38,879 bases of DNA, taken from positions 1 to 38,879 of the forward strand of contig CAMBEP010000047.1 of assembly GCA_945865635.1 (NCBI GenBank), read 5' to 3'. Shown one piece after another: positions 8,846-17,537 of the stretch; positions within the stretch are counted from its first letter, which is position 1, and every line of letters begins with the position of its first letter. The position numbers and the translations under genes were made by a program. The notes under the pieces are model-generated. The model worked only from the letters and a program-made list of their open reading frames with translations. It did not search any database and was not told the DNA's origin. This stretch comes from Candidatus Kuenenia stuttgartensis (GTDB taxonomy: Bacteria; Planctomycetota; Planctomycetia; Isosphaerales; Isosphaeraceae).

Positions 8846-9275
8846 CGACAGTAAACCTCGGAGAACGGAAAGAAACGGAGAGATTGCGGGTCCCGAAAAA
8901 GCAGATCAGGCTTCCCTAGAAAAACTATCTTCTGGCAAAACGGATCTAAAGGCAACAACGGTTTGTTAGGATTGTATGTATGAATTCTAAAAAAAATTTT
9001 TTTCTTAAAAAAGCCAGTTTGGTAAACCTGCAATATGTCTTAAAGTCCGTTTAGTGAGGATTAAAAATGCTCAACAATCAGCTACAACCGCTTATTTAGA
9101 GCATGCCGCCTTAGAGATTCGTAGTGAAGGGAAATTTAGGATGCCTATTGATCTGCTTTCAAAGATCATGTCCTAACATTCCTTTTTGAATGCAAGGTAG
9201 TTGACTCCCCTGGGCAATCTCGATATGTTTCGAATTGTTCACGCATGTTACGACAACCATCAGGAGCGATTTACA
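8846..9275. other. AT-rich divergent intergenic region with an A8T7 tract
   Basis: This region separates the divergent SMP-30 and XRE genes. It contains a run of eight A followed by seven T at 8989-9003, which is expected to be intrinsically curved. One short plus-strand reading frame (9054-9176) is listed separately. No convincing sigma-70 -35/-10 pair was found for either gene. A minus-strand open frame at 8842-9033 is rejected because of its AT-driven composition. Confidence 0.5.
9054..9176 (+). CDS. Possible 40-residue small protein
   Basis: A GTG-initiated frame encodes 40 residues with a helix-forming, amphipathic composition, including AYLEHAALEIRSEGKFRMP and ending DLLSKIMS. The composition looks like protein and not like translated AT-rich spacer. 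It ends about 100 bases before the XRE regulator start and is on the same strand. Against it, there is no ATG start and no clear ribosome-binding site (only AAAG 8 to 11 bases upstream of the GTG). It could also be the C-terminal remnant of a longer decayed gene, since the frame stays open upstream to a stop at 9006-9008. I do not recognise a family. Confidence 0.28.
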   Translation: MRIKNAQQSATTAYLEHAALEIRSEGKFRMPIDLLSKIMS

Positions 9276-9794
9276 ATGTCAAGTCTTGCTCAACGCATAC
9301 GGGATTTTCGTTACAAAAAAGGGCTAGGGCCCGATGCTTTGGCTGCTCGCGCTGACATCAGTCGCACAGCTCTATATCAGATTGAGTGTGGTAAGACAGA
9401 GGTACCAAGAGCCGGAACGCTTCGGCGGATCGCTCAGGCGCTGGATGTTCCGATCGAAGAACTGCTTGGCTTCTGGCCAGAACAAAACACAGCTTTCGAG
9501 AACGAACCATCGGAAAATCATGTCCCTACCGTCAAAGCTTCTGTTGAAACCAACGGCCCCGACTGGGCTTATCCAGACGACGCCGAAGTGACAAGCTACC
9601 CGGAATCGAAACGGACTTTTGAGAACGTCGTTTCGCGTGTGGATCTCTTTTACAAACTGGAAGAGCTTCTCGACTCTCGATATAACGACACCATTGCCAG
9701 AGTCATTGAAGAGACCCATGAATTGATGCTGGCCAGCCGAGCCCGCAAGCGTAAACCAAGAAATGACATATCCAAGGAACATGCCGTAAACTAA
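9276..9794 (+). CDS. XRE-family helix-turn-helix transcriptional regulator
   Basis: The protein has 172 residues. An XRE/Cro-type helix-turn-helix occupies about residues 4-62, with LAQRIRDFRYKKGLGPDALA, then SRTALYQIECGKTEVPRA as the recognition region and TLRRIAQALDVPIEELLG. The remainder is a hydrophilic linker and a C-terminal helical segment (about 115-165) that may oligomerise or sense a signal. The frame is open back to 9201, but the ATG at 9276 has a near-perfect AGGAG at 9262-9266 with nine bases of spacing, which decides the start. It is a single-gene unit, closed by the strong terminator at 9850-9888. The targets are unknown; the divergent SMP-30 gene and the exosortase-locus promoter regions are reasonable candidates. 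This regulator type with ARADISRTALYQIE is common in planctomycetes. Confidence 0.87.
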   Translation: MSSLAQRIRDFRYKKGLGPDALAARADISRTALYQIECGKTEVPRAGTLRRIAQALDVPIEELLGFWPEQNTAFENEPSENHVPTVKASVETNGPDWAYPDDAEVTSYPESKRTFENVVSRVDLFYKLEELLDSRYNDTIARVIEETHELMLASRARKRKPRNDISKEHAVN

Positions 9795-9849
9795 TCACCC
9801 CAAATGGTTTGACACTTCCTGATACTGATAAATTGACTGTGAACAAATC

Positions 9850-9888
9850 GCCTGGTGCTGATAAGACCTATCAGCGTCGGGCTTTTTT
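9850..9888 (+). terminator. Intrinsic terminator of the XRE gene
   Basis: A 14-bp stem (arms 9850-9863 and 9869-9882, all 14 positions paired, three of them G-T) with a five-base loop is followed by six T at 9883-9888. This is a textbook rho-independent terminator 56 bases after the XRE stop codon. Confidence 0.9.
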
Positions 9889-10439
9889 ATTGCTTGTTGA
9901 TTGCGTCACACCTATGACATCTGTCAGTAATCTGCCCCGTTAACGCAGACATCCTATAATCCACGTTTAAAAAGGCGCCTTCCTTTCTAAGAAGCGAAAC
10001 CAGTTTTTAAAAACACGATTTCCGTGCGAGTTGCTCCCTGCAACTTGGCTTAGGAGAGATCAGTCGGGATCACAACGAAAGTCGATACGCCGGGTTCCAA
10101 GTCCCAGTCCAAGATTGGACAAGTCGTTCAGTCAACCTGTTGCCAAGCTGGATTTTTTGCTGTTGGGCCCATATGTGTACGTAAAATCCAACTTAAAAAG
10201 TGAATTTAGGCTCTTCGGGCTTACCAGATTCTTGGCGGTTGGGATGTTTTTGGATTTTGGTTCGAAACTGGCCAAGACTGCTGCAAGAATCGTCTCTGCT
10301 TAGTTTTGCGATCCATCCAACGTTTGACCAGTAAAACCCAGACAATCGAGAGGAACGGTTCTGTATGCAGTTTCAAGTCTCTTCGACTAGTCCAGAAAGA
10401 TTCTCTTGAAGCAGTTCGGATTGACCCCCTACAAAAGAT
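9889..10439. other. 550-bp region without a convincing gene
   Basis: No open frame here has a plausible start and protein-like composition; the longest plus-strand frame (10031-10303) begins with TTG and looks random. A short inverted repeat TGACA-N2-TGTCA lies at 9915-9926, and a TATAAT hexamer at 9955-9960 would make a good -10 element but has no matching -35 at 16-18 bases. A non-coding RNA or a decayed gene is possible but cannot be supported from the sequence alone. Confidence 0.5.
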
Positions 10440-10488
10440 AAAAAAACCGAGGTCGCCCGAGATTTGAGCTCAGGCGATCCCCGATCTG
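10440..10488 (-). terminator. Intrinsic terminator after the PEP-CTERM gene
   Basis: Read on the minus strand, a GC-rich hairpin (inner nine base pairs uninterrupted, GATCGCCTGAG-side with CTCGGGCGACC-side, then more pairs after one mismatch) is followed by seven T (the A-run at 10440-10446 on the plus strand). It begins about 13 bases after the stop codon of the PEP-CTERM gene and would end transcription of the long minus-strand block. Confidence 0.88.
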
Positions 10489-10500
10489 ATTTCATAAAGC

Positions 10501-11379
10501 TTAGGCAGCATTCTTTCGGCGGGCCAATCCACCCAAAACCATGGCTCCAATGATGCACATGGCATAAGTGGATGGCTCAGGAACTGGAACTGTTTGGGAG
10601 ACGATTCTTACGTTGTCAAAATAGCCTGTTGTGGCACCTTGGGCGGCTGTTCCGCCCCAGGCCAATGCTTCCAGATCGACTTCGAACAGTTCGGATCCAG
10701 TCGCGGCTCCGACCACAGACCAGTTATCCTGTGAACCAATGATTCCCGCTTCGAAGCGGCCGGTCAATTTATTAAAGGCGATTCTGATTGAATTCCAACT
10801 GTTTCTTTGGACAATATCGGTCGTGTTGTACAACCAGTTGTCATTCACACCATTCGACAAACTGTAGCCACCGATGTAAAGCTGGCCCGTATCGTTTTGA
10901 ACATAGGCACTGGCCAGAATATTGTAAGTTGAGTCGTACATGGCGACGCCATAGAGATTGGTGCTTGTGCTGGAAGCCCCCCCCATATAGAAATCGTATG
11001 TTGTGACGAAATAATCGTTGCCAGACGGGTTGGAAGCCATGTTTGTACTGACCTCAGGGTTCCAAGCAGCGGAATAAGTCCCCGTGGCTACATTGGGAGC
11101 CGCAATGGCCAATACATTGCCATGGGTGGCGCCCGAATCCGGGTTGGCGACAACATTGAAGTCGGCCGCACCGGTGATCGAATCGGTGAATGTCAGCCAG
11201 CCGCCTTTACCGGAATTTGTGCCGGTTCCATCGGTTGTGAGCTGGCCAGTGCTATAACCCGCAAAGCTGGTATTCTGAAGGAGAAACTCAGCAGAGCGCA
11301 CTGGCATGACTGCGAAAGTTGATAGCCCAACGGCCATGAAAACAAACCGGAAAAGCAAGAATTTACTGTGGGGAATCAT
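10501..11379 (-). CDS. PEP-CTERM sorting-domain protein, probable exosortase substrate
   Basis: This 292-residue secreted protein has a signal peptide at the N-terminus (hydrophobic stretch to about residue 28) and a C-terminal PEP-CTERM signal: VPEP near 266-269, then a hydrophobic span (YAMCIIGAMVLGGLA) and a basic end ARRKN. PEP-CTERM proteins are exported, anchored by the C-terminal helix and processed by exosortases. The middle part, rich in Gly, Ser, Thr, Asn and aromatic residues, looks like an all-beta, carbohydrate-binding-like or lectin-like domain; no catalytic motif is seen. It lies downstream of the exosortase operon on the same strand with a 262-bp gap, so it may have its own promoter. 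It is the only PEP-CTERM protein in the window. Its cargo function is unknown. Confidence 0.9.
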   Translation of the reverse strand: MIPHSKFLLFRFVFMAVGLSTFAVMPVRSAEFLLQNTSFAGYSTGQLTTDGTGTNSGKGGWLTFTDSITGAADFNVVANPDSGATHGNVLAIAAPNVATGTYSAAWNPEVSTNMASNPSGNDYFVTTYDFYMGGASSTSTNLYGVAMYDSTYNILASAYVQNDTGQLYIGGYSLSNGVNDNWLYNTTDIVQRNSWNSIRIAFNKLTGRFEAGIIGSQDNWSVVGAATGSELFEVDLEALAWGGTAAQGATTGYFDNVRIVSQTVPVPEPSTYAMCIIGAMVLGGLARRKNAA

Positions 11380-11489
11380 ATTGGCGAGCCTGTTCTTTCT
11401 GATTTGGAGAAGATACGTAGACCGTTGACTGATTGTCTTTAATCTTCGTAATCTAAATGCGTCTTCATTCCTGATTCGTCCGCAATTCC

Positions 11490-11507
11490 TAAAAACTTAA
11501 GTTTTTA
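11490..11507. repeat. 18-bp perfect palindrome upstream of the PEP-CTERM gene
   Basis: The sequence TAAAAACTTAAGTTTTTA reads the same on both strands. It lies about 110 bases upstream of the PEP-CTERM start codon in a gap of 262 bp and has no following GC stem, so an operator for a dimeric regulator is more likely than a terminator. AT-rich palindromes of this size can also arise by chance in AT-rich spacers. Confidence 0.6.
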
Positions 11508-11641
11508 CAACAAATTAAAAGTGGCCAACCAGAAAACCTTTTATTCACTACATAAGATCCTCTAGCAAAAACCCTTACAACACAAACAAAACTCAGATCC
11601 AAAATTCATGGAATGAGAAATAACGGGGATTTGCGTCAAAA

Positions 11642-12838
11642 TCAAGGCATGATTACGCCGGTGGCGCCCGCCCACGCTTGACCAGTGACCGTGGCGGCGG
11701 ATTGAAGTGCGTTGATCATGGCTGTTCCGAATCGATCTGGCCCCCATTGGCTGGCAATCCTTCGGGCGGATTCACCCATAAGCTTGCGTTGCTCAGTGCT
11801 CATGCCGGCCATCTGGGTCATGGCAATCGCCAGACTCCTGAAGTCTGACGGGTCGAAGGTCTGGCCGCTTGGTATGTCCGATTTGGGCAAGAAAGTTCCT
11901 GCACTGCCGCATCTTTCAGAGATCAGCAGAGGCACGCCACAGAGTGCGGCCTCGTTGACCACCAGGCCCCACGGTTCGCTCAGGCTCGGGAGCAGAAACA
12001 GGCCGCAGTTGACGTACCAGGGAACCAGCGCCTCTATGGCCATAAAGCCAGGCCAATCGCACAATTCCTCGACCCCCAGATCGCGTGCCCTTTGTTGAAG
12101 CTGGGGTCTCAGGGGGCCATCGCCCGCCAAAACCAGTCGCCAGGGCTGCCGATCGCCGACCGATTTGACATATTCGGCATAAGCCCTTATGAGGGTCTCC
12201 AGATTTTTCTCAGGAGCAAATCGGCAGACACTTAGAAAATAGGGTAAAGACCCTGTCGTGTTTCGTCCGTCCAACTTCTGTGCCATGGATTGGATCTCGT
12301 TATTCCCGACAGCATTGTAGCCAAGATGGATACGATGGCGAGGCATTCCAAGATCCACAAGATAATCACGATGTGTTTCGCCACCAACCACTCCGGCATG
12401 GAACTGGCAGACGCGGCGGCGTTTGATGGCCTCTTTCCACCATGTACGGGGATGGTCGATCCGCTGAGTCTCCGACAAGAGAAGCCGTAAGGCTTTGTTA
12501 AGCTTGGCCCAGCGCAGCATTTCAAGAGACTCGGGACGCACATACCCCACCGCTGCAATGGCCGTTGGCTGATACTGATCCAGTTGCGAGGCAATGGCCT
12601 GTCGGCATTCGCGGGCCGTCAGTGATTCAAGCGACCGGCCTGGGAATAAGCGAATGTGACGAACCTGACTGGACAAGCCTGAGCCGTTGATCGACCACGG
12701 GTATTTTTCCTCGGTTCCTGCCATTTCGTAGGCCAAAAGCTGGCCGCCCTGGGCAGCAATGGCCTTGGCAAGAGCATCCAGCCGAGCGATATGATAAGGT
12801 CCAAAATTCGTGAAACAGATGGCCAATGAGTCAGACAT
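11642..12838 (-). CDS. Glycosyltransferase family 4
   Basis: This is a GT-B fold glycosyltransferase of 398 residues. The N-terminal domain begins LAICFTNFGPYHIARLDALAK, typical of GT4 acceptor domains, and the C-terminal donor domain contains FLSVCRFAPEKNLETLI, WRLVLAGDGPLRP and the EX7E motif EPWGLVVNE near residues 295-303. It most likely adds one sugar of the repeat unit made by the exopolysaccharide locus. The start at 12838 is an ATG and lies 42 bases after the upstream polymerase gene, so co-transcription is likely. It is the last gene of the tightly packed run; 262 bases separate it from the PEP-CTERM gene. Donor and acceptor are unknown. Confidence 0.9.
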   Translation of the reverse strand: MSDSLAICFTNFGPYHIARLDALAKAIAAQGGQLLAYEMAGTEEKYPWSINGSGLSSQVRHIRLFPGRSLESLTARECRQAIASQLDQYQPTAIAAVGYVRPESLEMLRWAKLNKALRLLLSETQRIDHPRTWWKEAIKRRRVCQFHAGVVGGETHRDYLVDLGMPRHRIHLGYNAVGNNEIQSMAQKLDGRNTTGSLPYFLSVCRFAPEKNLETLIRAYAEYVKSVGDRQPWRLVLAGDGPLRPQLQQRARDLGVEELCDWPGFMAIEALVPWYVNCGLFLLPSLSEPWGLVVNEAALCGVPLLISERCGSAGTFLPKSDIPSGQTFDPSDFRSLAIAMTQMAGMSTEQRKLMGESARRIASQWGPDRFGTAMINALQSAATVTGQAWAGATGVIMP

Positions 12839-12880
12839 TGAAATCTTGAACTCCGTTCCCTTTAGGCTTGAAACCGAGTA

Positions 12881-14296
12881 TCAGGCTGGCTGACTGGCGG
12901 TCGTGTTGGTCTTGGCATTTTTTTGCCAGGCACTCACCCATTTGGCCTGTTGGGCTTCGGTACGAGTTTCCGCGAATCTGTTGACTACCCAGAGAAAGGC
13001 CATTGGTGGGAGGATCGAGGAGCCATAGATGTAGTAGAACCAGACAAATGGATCGTCATTGACTGTCATCAGCCAGGCATTGTAGTAGGTCAGAGCCCAC
13101 CAGGCCTGAGCCCAGCATGTCCACTGATATCGGCGATAGTATTCGTAGCCTGTACGGAGAAATATCCCCAGAAAAGAGATCACGATGGCGGTGGCAACCG
13201 CCCCTCCATTGAGCTGGGTGGCGCCGAGGATCCCAATGGCTGGGCCTGTGAATGTTTCGTCGCGTTTGAATTCGCTGCCGGCCATCCATGCGGCGATCCA
13301 TTTGTCGCGGCCAGGTAAAGGCTTGTCAGGCCAGAAAATACGGGGGATAAACGACGTAACGAGCCGGAGGTAATTGGCACCATAATCATATTCCGAACGT
13401 TCGGGAACCGTAGTGAACATCAGGAGAAATCCGCCGTATTCCTCGGTTTCCTTACTACGGAATTCTTTGCGATTCGCTTTGGGATTATCTTTTTCCGCCA
13501 AATTTAGGTTTACGAGAGTAGACGCCGGATCAAAATCGGCGAGAAACTGAACGAACCCCGTGGCGGTTCGCTCATAGAGCCGCTGGTTTCGCCACCCCAG
13601 AGAGACAGCCACCACGAGACTTCCGACCACGGCCAGAACAACCAGAATGGCCATTGGCGGCCGCTTGAATTGAGGGCCATAATAGGCGCAAGCACAGGCG
13701 AGAATTCCGATTAGGGATGGTGAACGCTTACCTTGGAACATCCAAAGAGCAACGAATGTCAGGCAGACACCCACGCCTGCCCAGAATATGGCTGGAGCAG
13801 GCTTCTCGCGGCGCGAGCCCGTGACCATGAGCAAGACACCGGCTCCGAGCATCATGAAATAGAACTGTCGCAGGAGGTGCCCTCCGCTGCTGGTCTCTTC
13901 ATTGGTTCCGCTGACGATCATAACGACAGAGCAAAAGAAGCCCCAGGTGAGCATGGATGGAACCACCACGCTCAAGGCTGGCATCGACCAGTGCACAGGC
14001 GCACGTGGCATCTTTCGAGCAACCCACCGCCCCGGCCCAAATTGATAAGCAATCAGGAAGAGGCAGATGGCCCAAAAGGCTCGCCAATTGGCCGATTCGA
14101 CGATCTGCTCACCGTGCACGGAAATCGCCCATTGATTATAGGACAGGGCTTGAACCACATAGACTTGAAAGAAGCCGATGAGAAAGAGCCAAACAGGCGC
14201 AAATGGGTCGAATCGTCGCCTGAAGAGAGTCAGGGCTGACAGAGTCAATGTCAGGATCAAGCCGCCGGTGAGGTATACAGGCCATTGTTCGTTCAT
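12881..14296 (-). CDS. Wzy-like oligosaccharide repeat-unit polymerase (multi-pass membrane protein)
   Basis: The 471-residue protein is dominated by about ten to twelve hydrophobic spans, beginning with LTGGLILTLTLSALTLF and including ILVVLAVVGSLVVAVSL near the middle. A large hydrophilic loop at about 265-345 contains PERSEYDYGANYLRLVTSFI and RIFWPDKP, which resembles the O-antigen/oligosaccharide polymerase (Wzy/WzyE-like) pattern of a conserved loop near the C-terminal half. It would polymerise lipid-linked repeat units on the outer face of the inner membrane. Its ATG overlaps the stop of the upstream GT4 gene by four bases (ATGA), so translation is coupled. The locus also encodes another polymerase/ligase-like protein. 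The exact polymerase role is inferred from topology and context. Confidence 0.82.
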   Translation of the reverse strand: MNEQWPVYLTGGLILTLTLSALTLFRRRFDPFAPVWLFLIGFFQVYVVQALSYNQWAISVHGEQIVESANWRAFWAICLFLIAYQFGPGRWVARKMPRAPVHWSMPALSVVVPSMLTWGFFCSVVMIVSGTNEETSSGGHLLRQFYFMMLGAGVLLMVTGSRREKPAPAIFWAGVGVCLTFVALWMFQGKRSPSLIGILACACAYYGPQFKRPPMAILVVLAVVGSLVVAVSLGWRNQRLYERTATGFVQFLADFDPASTLVNLNLAEKDNPKANRKEFRSKETEEYGGFLLMFTTVPERSEYDYGANYLRLVTSFIPRIFWPDKPLPGRDKWIAAWMAGSEFKRDETFTGPAIGILGATQLNGGAVATAIVISFLGIFLRTGYEYYRRYQWTCWAQAWWALTYYNAWLMTVNDDPFVWFYYIYGSSILPPMAFLWVVNRFAETRTEAQQAKWVSAWQKNAKTNTTASQPA

Positions 14297-15684
14297 TTGA
14301 CACCTTGCCGAGCCGGTGTCGAAAGGTCGCGAAACGGCATCTTTGTTAGATCATCCAGAGCCTGCATGACACGATTACGATAATGATCCCAGGTGTGGTC
14401 AAGTGCCCTAAGCCGGGCCGATTCTGCCATCCGACGACGTAGGGCCGGATGCTCGCCAAGTTGCGACATGGCCCTGGCCAGGGAATGAGGCTGGGCGGCC
14501 TCGCAAATTAGCCCCTCCACACCATTTCGCACGACAGAGCCTGCCTGAGGCGTTGTGATGACAGGCAGACCTGCGGCAAGGGCCTCGTAGCAGACCACAG
14601 CCGAACCCTCGAACAGGCTTGGGAAAACAAAGAGATCGTGGTCGGCCATGACCTTGGGCATGTCATGATAAGCAATTTTCCCAATCAGATGGATCGATGG
14701 ATCCGATTCGGGGATCAGGTTGGAAGCCGATTTTGGAGCGACTCCCGCCAGTGTGAGCGACCATCCAGGCCGGCGGACAATGGACCAGGCCTCGAGCAGG
14801 TCGCTCAGCCCCTTGCGCTGAGTGATCCCGCCTGCAAACAGAAACCGGCAGCCACCTGGGGCCCGATTGTGTGGATTCAAATTTGGCAGAAACCGATCCG
14901 GATCCGCTGCATAAGGAATAACTTTTACACGATTTGCAGGCACTCCTGATCGCGATTTTACAAGCTCGGCAATGTGCTCCGAGGGCACAAGAATCAAGTC
15001 GGCCTGGGCAAGATCAAGCCGCCGCCTGTGATGAAGCCAGGCCAGCTCATCAAGATCAAGCGAACCATCTCCAAGATAAACGGGAAAGAACAAGGGCTGG
15101 CGCGATTGCTCACGCTGGAGAATTTCAATCTCTTCGTCCACATGGCCTGTGACCATGCTCAGGACCACTTTCAGCCCATGCTTTCTGGCTGAAGCCATGC
15201 CGTGCACGGACCCGACATCACTGAAGAAAAGGGCCACCCGAGCGCCATTGGCCGCCATTTTGGGAATTGCCTGGGCCACCTGCCAGTCGAACCGCTCGGT
15301 GCGTTTTCGGGCAAGGGTGGCACGAAGCTTTGGTCGAAAATTCGCAATCCAGTTTTCCATGCGAATGGAGGCATCATAGCTCCCATAACTTCTGGCTCTG
15401 TGATCGGTCAGGCCTGAAATCTGGCGACGCTCCAACTGGCTGAGGAGTGATCGGCCCCGACGGCCAAGACTTGGCAATAAGGCATTCAATTGGCTTGGCT
15501 TGTGATAATAACCCGTAAGAAATTGATGAAGCTGTTGCTTCATCGCCAAGCCAGCGACAAGCTCATAAGCCGGTGGGCGAGCATCAGGGCAAGCCACAAC
15601 CACAGAATGACCTGGCTCGCTTTTGGAGGTAATGCTGAAGAATAAGGAGGACTTGGTACCGATCATTGCGTTTTGCTCATCCAT
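14293..15684 (-). CDS. Glycosyltransferase family 4
   Basis: This is a GT-B enzyme of about 463 residues. Visible landmarks are VVACPDARPPAYELVAGLAM near the N-terminus, FLFAGGITQRKGLSDLLEAW at the start of the donor domain, and the EX7E motif EGSAVVCYE followed by ALAAGLPVITT. It likely transfers a sugar to the lipid-linked intermediate in the cytoplasm. The frame opens at a TTG (15729); ATG codons at 15684 and 15666 are more likely starts, and none has a strong ribosome-binding site, so the first residues are uncertain. The stop overlaps the start of the polymerase gene by four bases. It lies 87 bases downstream of EpsI. The N-terminal half is longer than the usual 370-400-residue GT4. Confidence 0.88.
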   Translation of the reverse strand: MDEQNAMIGTKSSLFFSITSKSEPGHSVVVACPDARPPAYELVAGLAMKQQLHQFLTGYYHKPSQLNALLPSLGRRGRSLLSQLERRQISGLTDHRARSYGSYDASIRMENWIANFRPKLRATLARKRTERFDWQVAQAIPKMAANGARVALFFSDVGSVHGMASARKHGLKVVLSMVTGHVDEEIEILQREQSRQPLFFPVYLGDGSLDLDELAWLHHRRRLDLAQADLILVPSEHIAELVKSRSGVPANRVKVIPYAADPDRFLPNLNPHNRAPGGCRFLFAGGITQRKGLSDLLEAWSIVRRPGWSLTLAGVAPKSASNLIPESDPSIHLIGKIAYHDMPKVMADHDLFVFPSLFEGSAVVCYEALAAGLPVITTPQAGSVVRNGVEGLICEAAQPHSLARAMSQLGEHPALRRRMAESARLRALDHTWDHYRNRVMQALDDLTKMPFRDLSTPARQGVK

Positions 15685-15771
15685 GAAGCGTCTGGCTAAT
15701 CCATTTGATACACCGAATGCTCGTGCCAATCAAGCGGTTTGATGGAGTTTTTTGGGGACTGGTGCCAAGAA

Positions 15772-16443
15772 TCAAGGCCGAAAATAGGCATCACGCCCGG
15801 CTGGCAGTATGGGCTCAAGTTCTTTGAGTAGGTTTTGGGCAAAGTCTGTCATAAGTTCATTCTGGCCGTCTTCCTGGGGCCGAAAGATTTCGATTGTCAT
15901 GCTTGACCCACGCGTGGTCCGCCCGTGGCTCGACCGGCTTGTGATCGGCAGATTTCGAATCGCCTTATGGACTTTTCCTTCGCCGAAGATGTAATACCAG
16001 AACCCCAGCCTCTGAAGAGCGGAATCCTTGGAATAAGCCAGAATTGAGATCGGCACAGCCATACCTGAGGTTTCTTTCAACTCGGCGGTGGCTTGCATGG
16101 ATTCGATCCGCTCCCAGCCACTGGACGGCAAGCAGACCTCAGGCGAGTGGCGCAAGTTTAGGCCGGTATTGGAATAGTTAATCCAAAGCGAGACCTTTTG
16201 GCCTGGGCTGCTTTGATTCTCATAGACTCTGTTGATGTATTCATCGGTCTGTGCCCGCTCGACAACATCCTCTGCAATTGGCTCGTCGCTGCCAAGCCAG
16301 TCGCCAATCACCATGGGGAGGCTTGCCAGGGGCTGGTTCAATTTGGGCCGGTCGATCCTGGCCGCCCGCTCAAGGGCAGCATGAGCGATCAAACCACTTG
16401 AAAGCATGGCAATACTGAGAATGACGCGTGCTTGCGGTTTCAT
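15772..16443 (-). CDS. epsI: Exosortase-associated EpsI-type protein (DUF3485)
   Basis: This 223-residue protein has an N-terminal membrane or signal segment (about residues 7-24) and a soluble domain. The diagnostic stretch is LNLRHSPEVCLPSSGWERI near residue 118-136, matching the H-x-P-E-V-C-x-P-x-x-G-W motif of EpsI/DUF3485. EpsI proteins are found next to, or fused to, exosortases and act in exopolysaccharide-linked protein sorting outside the cytoplasmic membrane; their biochemical activity is not settled. The ATG overlaps the exosortase stop codon by four bases (ATGA), a clear coupling. It is a separate gene here and not a C-terminal fusion to the exosortase. Confidence 0.9.
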   Translation of the reverse strand: MKPQARVILSIAMLSSGLIAHAALERAARIDRPKLNQPLASLPMVIGDWLGSDEPIAEDVVERAQTDEYINRVYENQSSPGQKVSLWINYSNTGLNLRHSPEVCLPSSGWERIESMQATAELKETSGMAVPISILAYSKDSALQRLGFWYYIFGEGKVHKAIRNLPITSRSSHGRTTRGSSMTIEIFRPQEDGQNELMTDFAQNLLKELEPILPAGRDAYFRP

Positions 16444-17456
16444 GCCTGGGCTCCGTTGACAACCGTTCGAATATGGCCATCGGGCTTTGGTTCTGAAGTT
16501 TTCAATGGAACCGACTGGCCTGAAAACAGGTCCATCAAAGCATTCATAACGCTCATTTCGAGCTGTAAAAGGGCCAATCCCGCCATCATCAGGGCCATTC
16601 CCTCAATGGTGTGCCATGCGCCCTTGGCATAATTGGGGTCGATGTGGTACATGACCATGCCTGTTACGATCACGCGTGCGATGTTGGCCACCATGGCAAC
16701 GGGGATGGCGCTGGCGATCAAAATGATGCGATACCAGATGGGCTTGCCACTGAGATAGGCCACTGCGGCAGTCAGGGCCAGAAAGCCCGTGAGCTGGCGC
16801 ATGCCGCTGCAAGCCTCGGCCACAAACATGCGAATGTCGCCCGGCAGGGTCATCATGTTGCCCTCGCACAGGACAGGAATCCCGGCAAATGTCATCGCCA
16901 TCGAGGCCACCTTGCTGACCACAAGCTGCAAGGGATTGGCCAGCATGGTGTAAAGCGCCACTGGGAGAGGAATCATGAAGACGAGGAAACCAATCGGAAA
17001 GGCGTATTTTTTCAAGGTTCCCGTGCCATAAATCAATGCGACCACACCTGCCAGGCAGACGATCAAAGAACTGTCAGCCACAAGCCCAATGGGAAGAAAG
17101 ACTGTGACCAGCCTGCCTGAAAGGCCTGCCATGATCAACACGGGGCCTGTTCGCAAGCCAGTTGACCGATCCGGAATCGCCTGTTTTACGGAACGCTTTT
17201 GAGCAGCCTGATTTGCAAAGAAAACGCACAACGGAATGACCAGCCAGCCGTGGCTGTAGTTGTCGTCGTTGGACCAGACGAAAGTGAAGTGCTTCAGATT
17301 CTCCCAGTAAAGGGCCGTCAGAACCAGTACAGACAATATGAGCCCGATTGTGCGACAGCGACCATCGGGCTGTGCCCATTCCTGCTTGAATACAAGCGTC
17401 AGACCTGTATCAGGCGGTGGGGCCGGCTTTGGTTTGATAAGCTTGGTGTCGTCCAT
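16440..17456 (-). CDS. Exosortase (EpsH/Xrt family transpeptidase-like membrane protein)
   Basis: This is a membrane protein of about 338 residues with eight or so spans. All three exosortase active-site residues are present: Cys216 in EACSGMR, Arg261 in ANIARVIV, and His282 in AWHTIEG (numbered from the ATG at 17456). The early motif YSHGWLVIPL is also typical of the family. Exosortases recognise PEP-CTERM signals and cleave or transfer the anchored protein on the outer face of the inner membrane. The frame is open to a TTG at 17504, but the ATG at 17456 follows CAGGGA by about 12 bases and is preferred. It sits between the FHA protein and EpsI in the operon; the probable substrate is the PEP-CTERM protein about 5 kb downstream. 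The Xrt subclass is not assigned. Confidence 0.93.
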   Translation of the reverse strand: MDDTKLIKPKPAPPPDTGLTLVFKQEWAQPDGRCRTIGLILSVLVLTALYWENLKHFTFVWSNDDNYSHGWLVIPLCVFFANQAAQKRSVKQAIPDRSTGLRTGPVLIMAGLSGRLVTVFLPIGLVADSSLIVCLAGVVALIYGTGTLKKYAFPIGFLVFMIPLPVALYTMLANPLQLVVSKVASMAMTFAGIPVLCEGNMMTLPGDIRMFVAEACSGMRQLTGFLALTAAVAYLSGKPIWYRIILIASAIPVAMVANIARVIVTGMVMYHIDPNYAKGAWHTIEGMALMMAGLALLQLEMSVMNALMDLFSGQSVPLKTSEPKPDGHIRTVVNGAQA

Positions 17457-17537
17457 GATCTGTCCGATTTCCCTGGGGGCGTCTGATCCTGAGAGCGTTC
17501 TCAATTCCGTTGGCTCATCTGGAATCTCTGTGGTCTG

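Noticed and set aside
8842..9033. Minus-strand frame of 63 residues
   Set aside because: Phe/Lys/Pro-rich translation of an AT-rich spacer; overlaps the SMP-30 start and has no ribosome-binding site or recognisable domain.
9915..9960. Inverted repeat TGACA-N2-TGTCA and TATAAT as a promoter/operator
   Set aside because: No -35 hexamer at a suitable distance and no gene behind it that could be driven.
10031..10303. Plus-strand frame of 90 residues
   Set aside because: Starts with TTG, no ribosome-binding site, random-looking composition with no domain.
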